From assembly GCF_014635705.1 (NCBI RefSeq), contig NZ_BMDI01000001.1, positions 1,194,008 to 1,258,007 of the forward strand: a stretch of DNA of 64,000 nt, given 5' to 3'. Positions within the stretch are counted from its first letter, which is position 1, and every line of letters starts with the position of its first letter. The position numbers were made by a program, and so were the translations under genes. The notes beneath the pieces are model-generated. The model made no database searches, was not told where the DNA came from, and saw only the letters and a program-made list of their open reading frames with translations. Origin of the DNA: Oxalicibacterium faecigallinarum (GTDB lineage Bacteria; Pseudomonadota; Gammaproteobacteria; Burkholderiales; Burkholderiaceae_D). Of this stretch, positions 36,869 to 47,340 are shown in pieces.

Positions 36869-36889
36869 TGTGCATGCATCACATGCACA
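36869..36889. repeat. Perfect 8-bp inverted repeat upstream of the transglutaminase gene
   Basis: TGTGCATG (36869-36876) and CATGCACA (36882-36889) flank a 5-nt centre. The site lies 45 bp upstream of the transglutaminase start and about 100 bp past the Hsp70 stop. No T-run follows on the minus strand, so an operator is as likely as a terminator. Confidence 0.4.
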
Positions 36890-36984
36890 ACAATTGATAG
36901 CTACTTGATTACACCAGGAAGTGGTCCTCAGGTCTGTACGCCAGCCAACACTGAAACGTGCGGCAGGCCCACCTTGCCTTATTC

Positions 36985-38235
36985 TCAGCCGAATTTCCGC
37001 TCGGCATCCAGCGCAAGGCCTGCACCGATACTACCGAACAGATCACCTTCAACTCTTTTGGCATTCGGCAACAAGGCCGCCACTTTTTCACGCAGTAGTC
37101 GTACCCCGCTGGAACCACCGGTAAAAACCACCGTATCTATGTCGTCAACGTGAATATCGGCATCCCGTAACAGGGCAGCGACGGTCGCTTCGATCTCGGT
37201 GACCAGATGATCGATTGCCTGCTCGAAGACAGCACGGTCCAGCAGCAGCGATTGCACCGGACGCAGACGATCCAGATGCAGTTCTGTCTGCACATCGGAA
37301 GACAAGGCAATCTTGCCCTCCTCCGCCTTGATCGCAAGCCAGTGACCGGAACGGTTCTCGATCAGATCAAGCAAGGTATCCAGCTTGTTCTTTTCTGTTG
37401 CATCCCGATAGATGTCACGAATCTGCAGATAGGTCTTCTGGGTGTATGTCAGGTTGATCGTATGCCAGGTCGCCAGATTGTAGAAATAGCTGGAGGGCAC
37501 TTCCACACCGCTATTGAGCCGCGACCCCATGCCCAGCAATGGCATGATGCTGTTGAGGCTCAGGTACTTGTCAAAATCGGTACCACCGATATGCACACCC
37601 CCCGTCGCCAAAATGTCATGTCGACGATCAGCCTGCCTGGCGCGTTCCGGCGACAAACGCACAAGCGAAAAATCGGACGTACCGCCACCGATATCAACGA
37701 TCAGTACCAGTTCTTCACGCGTCAGTTGTGCTTCGTAATCAAAGGCAGCGGCAATCGGTTCAAACTGGAAATCAATCTCCTTGAAACCGACTGACTGCGC
37801 AATTTCGTACAGCGTGTCTTCCGCCAGCGTGTCAGCCTCCTCGTTGCCATCGACAAAATGCACAGGCCGCCCCAGTACCGCGCTCGAAAATTCCCTACCA
37901 GCGGCCTGCTCTGCGCGGTGCTTGAGTTCCGAGATGAATTGCGTGAGCAAGGTACGAAACGGCAAGACCTTGCCCATCACCTCGGTCTGATCATCAATCA
38001 GGCTGGTACCGAGCAAGCTCTTGAGGGACCGCATGAGACGCCCTTCATAACCTTCCAGATAATTACTGAGTGCGGCACGACCGTAATACACCTGCTCTTC
38101 ATCGGCATTGAAAAACACCACCGACGGCAGAGTGACTTTGCCGTCTTCCAGCACGAGCAAAGGCGAACTGCCCGGACGCGCCCAGCCCACCGTCGAGTTG
38201 GATGTCCCGAAATCAACACCGCACGCATTTGCCAT
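36985..38235 (-). CDS. yegD: Hsp70-family protein with ATPase domain only (YegD type)
   Basis: A 416-residue protein, comparable to E. coli YegD. The N-terminus CGVDFGTSNSTVGW and the later LIVDIGGGTSDFSLV and VVFTGGSSGVRLL are phosphate and adenosine motifs of the Hsp70/actin fold. The substrate-binding and lid domains of DnaK are missing, so it may be a co-chaperone-independent ATPase of unknown role. I start it at 38235 (MANACGVDFG); residues upstream do not fit the family. Confidence 0.88.
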   Translation of the reverse strand: MANACGVDFGTSNSTVGWARPGSSPLLVLEDGKVTLPSVVFFNADEEQVYYGRAALSNYLEGYEGRLMRSLKSLLGTSLIDDQTEVMGKVLPFRTLLTQFISELKHRAEQAAGREFSSAVLGRPVHFVDGNEEADTLAEDTLYEIAQSVGFKEIDFQFEPIAAAFDYEAQLTREELVLIVDIGGGTSDFSLVRLSPERARQADRRHDILATGGVHIGGTDFDKYLSLNSIMPLLGMGSRLNSGVEVPSSYFYNLATWHTINLTYTQKTYLQIRDIYRDATEKNKLDTLLDLIENRSGHWLAIKAEEGKIALSSDVQTELHLDRLRPVQSLLLDRAVFEQAIDHLVTEIEATVAALLRDADIHVDDIDTVVFTGGSSGVRLLREKVAALLPNAKRVEGDLFGSIGAGLALDAERKFG

Positions 38236-38478
38236 GACCAACCTGTCTGTGTAAATGGAAAAAGGGCCATGATGATAAAGCATGAGGCGCTTCGATGTCC
38301 GTTTTCACATCGAACCATTCGTGCAATATCTTTCTGACGCTATCGGCTTGTGATCATGCGATGCACGTCAGTGACGGATGCGGTCTAGAATGAAGGGCCG
38401 TCTGCAATTACAGCAGGCGGCATGCAACAAGGAAACACCAGAAGAACTGCTCGATTGTCAAACATACAAGGAGGCATC

Positions 38479-38811
38479 ATGGTCAATCTTGGATTGCAAG
38501 TCCGTCTGGAAGCCAAACCAGGCAAGGAAAAGGAACTGGAAGAATTTCTGCAGACACAACTTTCCTACGCACTTGGCGAGCCCGGCACCGTAGTCTGGGT
38601 TGCCATCAAAATCAGTCCGGGCGTCTTCGGTATTTTTGACGCGTTTGCCGACGAAACCGGCCGCAAGGCACACCTTGAGGGCGAAATTGCCAAAGCCTTG
38701 CAAGGATCTGCAGGTGCCAGCCTGCTTGCCAAGCAGCCACTCATCGAGCAGATCGGCATTCTGGCAGCCAAATTACCAGGCAGCGACGAGGTCCCTGATA
38801 CGTTGGGCTGA
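38479..38811 (+). CDS. Antibiotic biosynthesis monooxygenase (ABM) domain protein
   Basis: A 110-residue single-domain protein of dimeric alpha/beta-barrel fold (PF03992). It starts at 38479 with AAGGAGG a few bases upstream, and shows VNLGLQVRLEAKPGKEKELEEFL, a typical ABM strand-helix start. Members cleave or oxidise quinones, or are simply uncharacterised. It has no operon partner in close range. Confidence 0.8.
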   Translation: MVNLGLQVRLEAKPGKEKELEEFLQTQLSYALGEPGTVVWVAIKISPGVFGIFDAFADETGRKAHLEGEIAKALQGSAGASLLAKQPLIEQIGILAAKLPGSDEVPDTLG

Positions 38812-38899
38812 TCCGCAACAGATTCGGTTGTTCGACAGCGCCTGTGCTGGCTGTCAACAGCCGAAAAAATTACAATAGTCAGCAGCAAGGAGAACAGAT

Positions 38900-39070
38900 A
38901 TGAACAACAGTTGGGGTAGTGAAGAAGATAGCGAAATCGATGATGAATTGTCGCGCGACTTACAATTTCTGATTCCGGATCGGCAACGTAATTATGGCGA
39001 TATCGGGACACGCGATTTCTATGACCGGATGGATCGTCAGGCGCGCGAAATCAGTGACAACTTGCGCTGA
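38900..39070 (+). CDS. Small acidic hypothetical protein (56 residues)
   Basis: An ATG at 38900 with AAGGAG 8 nt upstream opens a 56-codon frame ending at TGA 39068-39070. The peptide is acidic at the N-terminus (NSWGSEEDSEIDDELS) and charged at the C-terminus (GDIGTRDFYDRMDRQAREIS), with no signal peptide or membrane segment. I do not recognise the family. The frame starts after the ABM gene stop and lies 43 bp before the MBL gene, so it may share its transcript. The ribosome site and composition support expression, but homologues would be needed to be sure. Confidence 0.55.
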   Translation: MNNSWGSEEDSEIDDELSRDLQFLIPDRQRNYGDIGTRDFYDRMDRQAREISDNLR

Positions 39071-39112
39071 TCGTTTGCATCGACCTCTCTTCCATCTGCT
39101 CTTTTCCCGCAC

Positions 39113-39976
39113 ATGACGGCTTCGGTTGAATCGTTTTTCGATGCACAAACCGGCACCGTCACTTATGTTGTGCATGCAGGCCGAGGCTCAGCCTGTGCCG
39201 TCATCGATTCCGTGTTGGACTACGACCCCAAATCAGGGCATACCGGCACCGTCTCTGCCGATCGCGTCATCCGCTTCATTCGTGCGCAGGAGCTGACGTT
39301 ACAGTGGATTCTGGAAACCCACGCACACGCAGATCATTTGTCTGCGGCGTTACATCTGCGTCAGCAGCTTGGCGGTCGCATTGCGATTGGTGAACAGATT
39401 CGCATCGTGCAACAGACATTCCGCCAGATTTTCAATCTGGAGCCGGCTTTTTTATCCGATGGCTCGCAGTTTGATTATCTGTTTGCCGAGGACGAGATTT
39501 TCCATATTGGCGCGCTGCAGGCCCGTGCGTTATACGTGCCCGGACACACACCCGCCGACATGGCGTACCAGATCGATGACGCAATTTTTGTAGGCGATAC
39601 CCTGTTCATGCCCGATCTGGGTACGGCGCGTTGTGATTTTCCGGGAGGCGATGCGGCGATCATGTATCGCTCGATCCGCAAGCTACTGTCATTTCCGGAA
39701 ACGACAAAATTATTCATGTGTCATGACTATCCACCGGAAGAACGCGCACCATGTTGGGAAAGCACCGTGGCAGAGCAGCGCAAAACCAATATCCATGCGC
39801 ATGATGGTGTGACGGCAGAGGAATTTGTCGCCATGCGCACGGCACGTGATCGCACGCTTGATATGCCGACACTGATCTTGCCTGCCATACAAGTCAACAT
39901 TCGCGCCGGCGCCCTGCCTCCACCCGATGACAATGGGGTACGGTATTTGCGTATCCCATTGAACGTACTACGGTAA
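39113..39976 (+). CDS. ETHE1-like MBL-fold hydrolase (putative persulfide dioxygenase)
   Basis: A 287-residue metallo-beta-lactamase-fold protein. The metal site is visible in ETHAHADHLSAA (His70, His72, Asp74, His75), PGHTPADM, VGDTLFMPDLGTARCDFPGG and CHDYPP. This pattern is that of ETHE1/Blh persulfide dioxygenases, which oxidise glutathione persulfide to sulfite. No rhodanese domain or BigR regulator is next to it, so the substrate is inferred. Length is typical. Confidence 0.8.
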   Translation: MTASVESFFDAQTGTVTYVVHAGRGSACAVIDSVLDYDPKSGHTGTVSADRVIRFIRAQELTLQWILETHAHADHLSAALHLRQQLGGRIAIGEQIRIVQQTFRQIFNLEPAFLSDGSQFDYLFAEDEIFHIGALQARALYVPGHTPADMAYQIDDAIFVGDTLFMPDLGTARCDFPGGDAAIMYRSIRKLLSFPETTKLFMCHDYPPEERAPCWESTVAEQRKTNIHAHDGVTAEEFVAMRTARDRTLDMPTLILPAIQVNIRAGALPPPDDNGVRYLRIPLNVLR

Positions 39977-40086
39977 ACCACATTCAATTTCTGTGGCAGG
40001 CTCACGTTAACAGAAAGAAGGCCATGTTTTCACTCTTAAACCTGCCTCCAAGGCACAACTTTGGTGCGAAATTTGAGTGAATTGCG

Positions 40087-40102
40087 TGGCACTGTAATTG
40101 CT
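40087..40102 (+). promoter_or_regulatory. Sigma-54-like promoter of the PAS-GGDEF-EAL gene
   Basis: TGGCAC at 40087-40092 and TTGCT at 40098-40102 match the RpoN -24/-12 consensus. The invariant GG (40088-40089) and GC (40100-40101) are 12 nt apart, as required. The gene starts 57 bp (GTG 40159) or 96 bp (ATG 40198) downstream. An enhancer-binding protein site could not be identified. Confidence 0.6.
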
Positions 40103-40158
40103 TCAAGGAAATGTATTTTGCTGCATGCAGTGTTTTGGCGAAGGAAAGCTAGGGCAAT

Positions 40159-42285
40159 GTGCATTTCATCAAGCTCGATTTAATTATGCTTTTATCAATG
40201 CCCTCCAATTCAACCGACCCGTCAATGCAGGCGCGCATGCTGAGTACCTTGCTCGCCAATCTGGAAGGCATGGTCTATCGCTGCCGTCTGGACGATAGCT
40301 GGACAATGGAGTTTGTCAGTGAAGGCTGTCTGAGCCTGACCGGTTACAAGGAAGAGGATATTCTCTTCAACAGCCGCGTCTCTTACGAAGATATTACGCA
40401 CCCCGATGATCGCGAGTATGTGCGCACCACGATCATGGCAGCGGTCAAACAGAATCGGCGCTTCGACCTCGAATATCGCATTGTTCGCGCCGACGGCAAG
40501 GTCCGCTGGGTCTGGGAACGTGGCACCAATATTTCGCACACCCATAAAACCTGGGATGTACTTGAAGGCTTTATCCAGGACATCACCGAACGCAAGGAAG
40601 CCGACGAAGCCCTGCGTGAAGCAGAGCGTCGCTATCGCAGCATTTTTGAAAATGCGATCGAAGGCATTTATCAGTCCACACCGACCAACGGCTATCTGGC
40701 AGTCAATCCGGCACTGGCGCGCATGTATGGCTACGACTCGCCACGCGAACTGATTTCGACCTTGCGCGATATCGAGCATCAGGTCTATGTGGACCCGCAA
40801 CGACGCGTGGAATTCATGCGCCTGATGGAACAGCATGGCGTGGTCACCAATTTCGAATCGCGCATCTATCGACGCAATGGCGAGATCATCTGGATCTCCG
40901 AAAATGCGCGCGCCGTTTATAACAGCGCCGGCAAACTGCTGTTTTTTGAAGGCACTGTCGAAGCGATTACCGAACGCAAGCTGCACGAAGCCGAGATCCA
41001 GTTTCAGGCAACGCACGATGCCCTGACCGGCCTGCCTAACCGCACCCTGATGTACGACCGGATGCAACAGGCCATTCTGCATTCACAACGCTATGGCAAC
41101 CTGACCGCCATCGCCTTTCTCGACCTCGACCAGTTCAAATTCATCAACGACAGTCTGGGTCATCAGGTGGGTGACGAGCTGCTCAAGATTACTGCACAGC
41201 GTCTGACTGGTTGCCTGCGCGAAAGCGATACCGTGGCACGTCAGGGCGGTGACGAGTTTGTGCTGCTGCTGACCAGCCAGCCCAACGAAGAATCAATTAC
41301 GCAAACCATGCAGCGCGTGTTGCATGAAGTATCGCAACCATGGAAAGCCAATGATCTGGACTTCCAGATCACCTGCAGTATCGGCGTGACGCTGTGTCCA
41401 AATGACGGACGCGATGCGGAAACCTTGCTGAAAAATGCCGATTCGGCCATGTACAAGGCCAAGGAACTGGGACGCAATAATTTCCAGTACTTTGCTGCGG
41501 AAATGAATACCTCGGTCACCGACCGGCTGGAGCTCCTGAACCGCCTGCGTCAGGCGATTCCGAATGACGAGTTTGTCCTGCATTACCAGCCCAAACTGAA
41601 TCTGAACAACGGTCGTATCATCGGCGTCGAAGCCCTGATTCGCTGGGAAACGCCGACCGGCCGCGTTTCACCCGCCAGCTTCATTCCACTGGCAGAAGAA
41701 ACCGGGCTCATCATTCCGATCGGGGAATGGGTACTGCGCACGGCCTGCCGTCAGAATCGCGACTGGCAAAAAGCCGGCTATCCGCCGATCCCGATTTCGG
41801 TCAACCTGTCACCGCGCCAGCTGGCCCGTGGCGATATCGTCGATCTGGTCAGCCGCGTCTTGCAGGAAACCGAACTGGATGCGCGTTATCTGGAATTGGA
41901 AATCACCGAAAGCGTGATGGCAACGGATGTCGATAAATCCTTTGCCATGCTGACCGAATTACGCGCACTGGGCGTGAAGATTTCGCTCGATGATTTTGGT
42001 ACAGGCTATTCCAGCCTGAGCTATCTGAAGCGCTTTCCGGTGGATACGCTCAAGATCGATCAGTCGTTCGTGCGCGATATTGCGACCAGTCAGGACAGCG
42101 CGGCAATTGTCAAGGCGATCATTTCGCTTGGACACAACCTGAACCTGAATGTACTGGCAGAAGGTATCGAGACGGCTGAGCAATCCCGCTTCCTGCAGCA
42201 GAATGGTTGCGATGAAGGACAAGGCTATCTGATGAGTCGCCCTGTTCCCTATCGCGATTTTCTGAAACTTCTCAGCGCGCAATAA
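40159..42285 (+). CDS. PAS-PAS-GGDEF-EAL cyclic di-GMP protein
   Basis: A 708-residue cytoplasmic protein. Two PAS domains (residues about 30-150 and 155-285) are followed by GGDEF (QGGDEFV, residues 363-367) and EAL ([10 protein letters not shown] at 491) domains. An allosteric RxxD I-site (RESD) lies five residues before GGDEF. The EAL catalytic residues ([33 protein letters not shown]) are all present, so both cyclase and phosphodiesterase activity look possible. Start is uncertain: GTG 40159 has AAGGAAAG upstream, ATG 40198 lacks a ribosome site. A sigma-54-like promoter lies in front. Confidence 0.9.
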   Translation: MHFIKLDLIMLLSMPSNSTDPSMQARMLSTLLANLEGMVYRCRLDDSWTMEFVSEGCLSLTGYKEEDILFNSRVSYEDITHPDDREYVRTTIMAAVKQNRRFDLEYRIVRADGKVRWVWERGTNISHTHKTWDVLEGFIQDITERKEADEALREAERRYRSIFENAIEGIYQSTPTNGYLAVNPALARMYGYDSPRELISTLRDIEHQVYVDPQRRVEFMRLMEQHGVVTNFESRIYRRNGEIIWISENARAVYNSAGKLLFFEGTVEAITERKLHEAEIQFQATHDALTGLPNRTLMYDRMQQAILHSQRYGNLTAIAFLDLDQFKFINDSLGHQVGDELLKITAQRLTGCLRESDTVARQGGDEFVLLLTSQPNEESITQTMQRVLHEVSQPWKANDLDFQITCSIGVTLCPNDGRDAETLLKNADSAMYKAKELGRNNFQYFAAEMNTSVTDRLELLNRLRQAIPNDEFVLHYQPKLNLNNGRIIGVEALIRWETPTGRVSPASFIPLAEETGLIIPIGEWVLRTACRQNRDWQKAGYPPIPISVNLSPRQLARGDIVDLVSRVLQETELDARYLELEITESVMATDVDKSFAMLTELRALGVKISLDDFGTGYSSLSYLKRFPVDTLKIDQSFVRDIATSQDSAAIVKAIISLGHNLNLNVLAEGIETAEQSRFLQQNGCDEGQGYLMSRPVPYRDFLKLLSAQ

Positions 42286-42310
42286 ACAGTCGGTCTGCGC
42301 GCTTTTTTAT
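42275..42310 (+). terminator. Possible terminator after the GGDEF-EAL gene
   Basis: GCGCGC at 42275-42280 and again at 42297-42302 can pair as a 6-bp stem across a 16-nt loop, and it is followed by TTTTTTATTTTT. It lies between two convergent genes. Confidence 0.5.
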
Positions 42311-42319
42311 TTTTACTAA

Positions 42320-42997
42320 TCAGAACGTCATGCGTTTGACGCCGTCTGCAGTACCAAGCAGGCCGATGTTGGCGCCCCGTTGTGCAAACAGACCGACCGT
42401 CACCACCCCAACGATATTGTTGATCTGCGCTTCCAGTGCAACCGGATCGACAATCTCCAGTCCATGCACATCAATGATGGAGCAGCCATTGTCGGTTACC
42501 ACCGTCGTGCCATCCTTGACACGCAAACGTGGTTCACCGCCCAATGCCTTCAGACTGCGCGCAACCGATGCTTCTGCCATCGGGATCACTTCGACCGGCA
42601 AGGGAAACTTGCCCAGCGTCTTGACCAGTTTGGAGCCATCGGCGATACAGACGAACTGACGTGCCACGGAGGCCACGATTTTTTCGCGTGTCAGTGCCGC
42701 ACCACCGCCCTTGATCATGGCGCCCTGCAAGGTAATTTCATCCGCGCCATCGATATAAACCGATAAAGCCTCCACCTCATTCAGATCCATGACCTGAATA
42801 CCGTGGCTGCGCAGACGGTCAGCCGTTGCTTCCGACGAGGCAACGGCACCGCGGATACGATCCTTGACCTTCCCCAGTTCATCGATAAAGAAATTGGCAG
42901 TCGAGCCCGTTCCCACCCCGATGATTTCACCCGCTGTTACATAATCGATGGCAGCACGCGCTACTGCCTGTTTCATTTCGTCTTGAGTCATCGTCAT
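42320..42997 (-). CDS. rpiA: Ribose-5-phosphate isomerase A
   Basis: A 225-residue enzyme interconverting ribose 5-phosphate and ribulose 5-phosphate. Motifs are [37 protein letters not shown] (catalytic region) and [12 protein letters not shown]. Length and motifs are normal. It lies alone and convergent with the GGDEF-EAL gene. Confidence 0.95.
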   Translation of the reverse strand: MTMTQDEMKQAVARAAIDYVTAGEIIGVGTGSTANFFIDELGKVKDRIRGAVASSEATADRLRSHGIQVMDLNEVEALSVYIDGADEITLQGAMIKGGGAALTREKIVASVARQFVCIADGSKLVKTLGKFPLPVEVIPMAEASVARSLKALGGEPRLRVKDGTTVVTDNGCSIIDVHGLEIVDPVALEAQINNIVGVVTVGLFAQRGANIGLLGTADGVKRMTF

Positions 42998-43300
42998 GGC
43001 ATATCTGGTTTGGGGGAAAAGAACCCGTTATTTTAACGGATCATCCCGCTGACATTGCGATCAGACTGCCGATATGCCCCACATTCGGTGCACCATTTCA
43101 AAAATACAAGATGCAGCAAGCGGTCGGACGAGCGGATTTTTTTCATGTATTTTCAAGGCAATGTTCGTTTCCGCGCAGCAATACCCAGATATACTAGTGC
43201 GCAACAGGTCGTTTTCTTGGCGAAGACGTAGCAATATGCTGGCAACTTTTGGCACATGTGCTGATCTCCTGCTAGTGCATCGTAACGACCACGGATCCTC
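42998..43300. other. 303-bp intergenic region between rpiA and the diguanylate cyclase gene
   Basis: A short inverted repeat CCGTTA/TAACGG with a 3-nt loop lies close to the rpiA start (about 43024-43038). Otherwise I see no convincing ORF, repeat or regulator site, only the promoters of the two divergent genes. Confidence 0.5.
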
Positions 43301-44497
43301 ATGCTTAGTCCGTTTAACCTACTGCTGATTACAGCCGGCTTCAGTGTTGTCATGCTGTTTGTGCTGGGCTCGCTCATGCGCAGCCACATTCCTGGACTGC
43401 GGGAGTGGGCTGGCGCCAATGCACTGGCTGCTATCGCCCTCGTACTGCTGGCCTGCCGTGGACTCATTCCGAATTTTCTGTCGATCGTTGTAGCCAACAC
43501 GCTGGCAGGGCTGGCGATTTGCATCATTTATCTGGGCTTTCGACGCTACTACGGGCTGCTGTTGCCACTCAAGCCGATTGCCTTGAGCCTGCTTGCACTA
43601 TTCTCCCTCTTTCTCGTCTTTCATTACGTGTACGACTCCATCGCGATCCGTACCGTGATTGTGTCGTGGTTTCTGGGCATTTACTGTCTCGCGATTGGCT
43701 TGCTGATTTTTCAGTCAGCGCATCGATCCCTCACTCTTTCACCATACCCTGCCCGTTTCACGGCCTGGGTATCGATTTTGTTTTTCATCGGCTATGGCTT
43801 GCGTGCAGTGGTCTACATGACCGGCACCGACCACCTGATTTCGACCATGCAGGCGTCAAGCTGGAATCTGCTCTTTCTGTCACTCGGCACGCTGGTCATG
43901 CCGCTCTTGACCATGGGGGCGATCATGATGGTCCATGACCGCATGCTGTCCAAGGCTATTCAGGATGCCAATCACGACTTCCTGACCGGTGCCTGGACGC
44001 GACGTGCCTTCTTTGAATTTGCCGAGCGCGAACTGTTGCGGGCAAAGCGGATGAAACGTTCCTTGTCGCTGTTGATGTTTGACGTCGACTATTTCAAACG
44101 CATCAATGACACCTATGGACATGCGACAGGTGACAATGTCCTGATCGATATTGTGGAGCGTGCGCAACTGGAAATCCGCAACATTGATTACATCGCACGT
44201 ATGGGTGGGGAAGAGTTCTCGATCCTGCTGCCGGAAGCCGACGCCAACGCCGCACTCGCCATTGCCGAACGCTTGCGTGCGCGACTGAACAGCGGCACTT
44301 CCATCGTCATCTCCCCGGGACAACAATCAACCGAAAAGACCGTGCCCTATACCGTCAGTATCGGCGTCGCGACACATCGGGCCGACGAAGGCATCATCGC
44401 CTTGATGCACCGTGCAGACATTGCGCTCTACTCCGCCAAGGCAGCTGGCCGCAATATCGTCATCACGGCCGAGGAAGCGATGGTGCGAGAGGCTTAA
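43301..44497 (+). CDS. Membrane-bound diguanylate cyclase
   Basis: A 398-residue protein. Residues about 1-215 contain six or so hydrophobic segments and the C-terminal domain (about 225-390) is GGDEF type with MGGEEFSILL (GGEEF, residues 302-306) and an upstream RNID I-site five residues before the motif. It should synthesise c-di-GMP and be product-inhibited. The membrane part has no recognised sensor domain name. It ends 4 bp into the eda stop (convergent overlap). Confidence 0.88.
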   Translation: MLSPFNLLLITAGFSVVMLFVLGSLMRSHIPGLREWAGANALAAIALVLLACRGLIPNFLSIVVANTLAGLAICIIYLGFRRYYGLLLPLKPIALSLLALFSLFLVFHYVYDSIAIRTVIVSWFLGIYCLAIGLLIFQSAHRSLTLSPYPARFTAWVSILFFIGYGLRAVVYMTGTDHLISTMQASSWNLLFLSLGTLVMPLLTMGAIMMVHDRMLSKAIQDANHDFLTGAWTRRAFFEFAERELLRAKRMKRSLSLLMFDVDYFKRINDTYGHATGDNVLIDIVERAQLEIRNIDYIARMGGEEFSILLPEADANAALAIAERLRARLNSGTSIVISPGQQSTEKTVPYTVSIGVATHRADEGIIALMHRADIALYSAKAAGRNIVITAEEAMVREA

Positions 44498-45126
44498 CGC
44501 AAACCGGCTGCTGCTTTTGCCAGTGTGCGAATGCCATCCCAGTTGCTGGCTGCCAGCAACTCTTTTGGCGTCAACCAGGAGCCACCTACGCAAGCCACAT
44601 TCTTGCAAGCCAGGAACTGCGGCGCGGTTTCCTGAGAAATGCCACCTGTCGGACAGAACAGCACATCCGGCAACGGACCGGAAATTGCGTTGAGCATGCC
44701 GACACCCCCTGCCGGTACCGCCGGAAACAGTTTCAACTGAAAGAACCCGGCTTCGCGCGCTGCCATCACTTCTGACGGCGTCATCACACCGGGCAGTAAC
44801 GGCAATCCGCTTGCACGTGATGCCTGAATCAGATCGGACGTCAGTCCGGGCGACACGCCAAAAACCGCACCGGCATCACGTGCGGCAGCAAAATCCTCCG
44901 CACGCGTCAGGGTACCAACGCCGAGAATCGCATCCGGCACCTGCTCTGCAATCGCACGAATCGCTGCCAGACCATGGCGTGTACGCAAGGTCACTTCCAG
45001 AACGCGAATCCCGCCATCCACCAAGGCCTGCGCCATGGGGACTGCGTGACGGATATCGTCAATGGCGATCACCGGAATAACCGGCGATGCCCGCATAATT
45101 TCAAGCAAGTTCATATCGGTACTCAT
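44494..45126 (-). CDS. eda: 2-keto-3-deoxy-6-phosphogluconate aldolase
   Basis: A 210-residue KDPG/KHG aldolase. The catalytic Glu44 (VLEVTLRT), and Lys132 Schiff base in FFQLKLFPA are visible, plus [11 protein letters not shown]. It splits KDPG into pyruvate and glyceraldehyde 3-phosphate. It overlaps edd by 4 bp and is transcribed with it. Confidence 0.95.
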   Translation of the reverse strand: MSTDMNLLEIMRASPVIPVIAIDDIRHAVPMAQALVDGGIRVLEVTLRTRHGLAAIRAIAEQVPDAILGVGTLTRAEDFAAARDAGAVFGVSPGLTSDLIQASRASGLPLLPGVMTPSEVMAAREAGFFQLKLFPAVPAGGVGMLNAISGPLPDVLFCPTGGISQETAPQFLACKNVACVGGSWLTPKELLAASNWDGIRTLAKAAAGLR

Positions 45127-47036
45127 ATGGATTGTTGAACATGGGTATCTTCATCGCTAAACGGCTCTGCAGCATCGTTCGGCTGATTGATTTCCGGCGA
45201 CGATGGCGTTGCCAGATGCGGCAGACCAAACGACGCCGCACCCTCTTCTGCAATGCTGACCGACGAGCGGAACATCGCAAACAGTTCACGCCCCATGCCG
45301 ATCACATTCGATGAACGATCGACCCGCGCCAGCGGCCGACGTTCCCACTCCGCTTCAGCAACCAGTGCCTGCAAGGTACCCGCTTCTGCATCAAGTCGGA
45401 TCATGTCGCCATTCCGCACGCGACCAAGCGGACCGCCAGCCAACACTTCCGGCGAGACATGAATGGCCGCCGGTACCTTGCCAGAGGCACCCGACATGCG
45501 ACCGTCGGTAACCAGCGCCACATGGAAGCCCGCATCCTGCAAATTACCGAGTGCTGGCGTCAAGGCATGCAATTCCGGCATGCCATTGGCTTTTGGTCCC
45601 TGAAAACGCACCACAGCGACAAAATCACGCTCAAGCTTGCCGTCCTGATAGGCATGCATGAACTCTTCCTGAGACGTAAACACAATCGCCGGTGCCTCGA
45701 CCCGGTGATATTGCGGCTTCACTGCAGAAATCTTGATGACAGCGCGCCCCAGATTACCGGTCAGCAAGCGCAAACCGCCATCCGGCGCAAAAGGCTCGGC
45801 CGCCGGACGCAGCACCTTCTCGTCACCGGTCACCGTCGGCACATTTTTCCAGACCAGCTTGTCACCATCCAGAAATGGCTCGCAGCAATGTGCACGCAAA
45901 CCCTTACCCATCACAGTCGTGACATCTTCATGCAACAACCCGGCGTCCAGCAATTCACGAATCACAAAACCGGTGCCACCCGCTGCGTGGAAATGATTAA
46001 CGTCTGCCTCACCATTTGGATAGATACGCGTCAGCAGAGGAATGACAGCCGACAGCTGATGAAAATCATCCCAGTCGATCACGATGCCGGCCGCACGCGC
46101 AATCGCAATCAGGTGAATCGTGTGATTGGTCGAACCGCCCGTCGTCAACAAAGCAATGATGCCGTTGACGATGGTTTTTTCGTCGACCACCTGTCCAACC
46201 GGCGTAAAGGCATCACCCTGACCACTGATCGCCACGGCACGTTTCGCTGCCTGCGCCGTCAGGGCATCACGCAAGGGGGTGTTGGGCGTAATAAATGCAG
46301 AGCCCGGCAAATGCAGGCCCATGACTTCCATCAGCATCTGATTACTGTTGGCCGTCCCGTAAAACGTGCAAGTACCGGCATCGTGATACGACTTGGATTC
46401 CGCTTCGAGCAAACCCTCGCGATCGATCTTGCCTTGGGCGTACAACTGGCGAATCCGCGATTTTTCCGAGTTCGACATACCACTGGTCATCGGACCGCCC
46501 GGAATGAATATTGCTGGCAGATGACCAAAATGAAGGGCACCGATGAGCAGACCCGGCACAATCTTGTCGCAGATACCCAGATACACCGCGGCGTCGAACA
46601 TGTTGTGCGATAGCGCCACTGCGGTCGACATGGCAATCGTATCGCGCGAAAACAGCGAGAGCTCCATGCCTGGCTGCCCTTGTGTAATGCCGTCGCACAT
46701 GGCCGGCACACCACCGGCAAACTGCGCAACACCACCGGCTTCACGCACGGCATTCTTGATAATGCGTGGAAAATGCTCGTACGGCTGATGCGCCGACAGC
46801 ATGTCGTTATACGAGGAAACAATGGCGACCGATGGCTGCTTCTGCTGCTTGAGAATCAGCTTGTCGTTCGCCGGAAAGGCGGCGAAGCCGTGCGCCAGAT
46901 TTGTGCAGGATAAGGCGCTACGCTGCGTGCCTTGGTGAATCGAGTCCGCGAGGCGGTTCAGATACGCAGCACGATACAGCCGGCTACGCTCGACAATGCG
47001 CCCGGTTACGGCAGCGATCACTGGGTGGAGCGGCAT
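45123..47036 (-). CDS. edd: 6-Phosphogluconate dehydratase
   Basis: A 637-residue IlvD/Edd-family dehydratase. It contains the conserved [25 protein letters not shown] and [13 protein letters not shown] segments with the Cys ligands of its [4Fe-4S] cluster. It converts 6-phosphogluconate to KDPG. It is the first gene of edd-eda, and a HexR-like site lies 24 bp upstream of its ATG. Confidence 0.95.
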   Translation of the reverse strand: MPLHPVIAAVTGRIVERSRLYRAAYLNRLADSIHQGTQRSALSCTNLAHGFAAFPANDKLILKQQKQPSVAIVSSYNDMLSAHQPYEHFPRIIKNAVREAGGVAQFAGGVPAMCDGITQGQPGMELSLFSRDTIAMSTAVALSHNMFDAAVYLGICDKIVPGLLIGALHFGHLPAIFIPGGPMTSGMSNSEKSRIRQLYAQGKIDREGLLEAESKSYHDAGTCTFYGTANSNQMLMEVMGLHLPGSAFITPNTPLRDALTAQAAKRAVAISGQGDAFTPVGQVVDEKTIVNGIIALLTTGGSTNHTIHLIAIARAAGIVIDWDDFHQLSAVIPLLTRIYPNGEADVNHFHAAGGTGFVIRELLDAGLLHEDVTTVMGKGLRAHCCEPFLDGDKLVWKNVPTVTGDEKVLRPAAEPFAPDGGLRLLTGNLGRAVIKISAVKPQYHRVEAPAIVFTSQEEFMHAYQDGKLERDFVAVVRFQGPKANGMPELHALTPALGNLQDAGFHVALVTDGRMSGASGKVPAAIHVSPEVLAGGPLGRVRNGDMIRLDAEAGTLQALVAEAEWERRPLARVDRSSNVIGMGRELFAMFRSSVSIAEEGAASFGLPHLATPSSPEINQPNDAAEPFSDEDTHVQQSI

Positions 47037-47059
47037 GGGATTTCCCTTGAAAACAATTT

Positions 47060-47074
47060 TGAAATTTTACTACA
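47060..47074 (-). promoter_or_regulatory. HexR-like operator upstream of edd
   Basis: On the minus strand the site reads TGTAGTAAAATTTCA, one mismatch from the HexR consensus TGTARTWWWWYTACA. It lies 24 bp upstream of the edd ATG. HexR represses until KDPG binds, and hexR is in the adjoining operon. Confidence 0.7.
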
Positions 47075-47282
47075 AAAATTGGATGATTCCTTGACGAAGA
47101 AGTAACGCTTCGGTGCAGACAAACGGCAGTGCATTCGCAACACAGTCAACCACCTAGCAACCTCCGATCAAACCAATCAGCGCCAGAAAAGGAACTTTGG
47201 ACAATACTTTGGCTCGTAACTGGGAATCTTCATCTATACCGCTTTGCCGAGTCATCATGACGTCATTGCCAGAGCATATATT

Positions 47283-47297
47283 TGTAGTGAAATTACC
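47283..47297 (+). promoter_or_regulatory. HexR-like operator upstream of pgi
   Basis: TGTAGTGAAATTACC lies 44 bp upstream of the pgi ATG, two mismatches from the HexR consensus. It and the edd site are about 210 bp apart in the divergent 304-bp edd-pgi region, which otherwise shows no ORF. A TATAGT sequence at 47309-47314 may be part of the pgi promoter. Confidence 0.65.
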
Positions 47298-47340
47298 ATA
47301 ATCTGCTGTATAGTTAATTCAACCATAAGAACAGATCGCC

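Noticed and set aside
45459-46613. 384-codon plus-strand frame within edd
   Set aside because: Antisense shadow of edd; Arg/His/Gln-rich without a domain.
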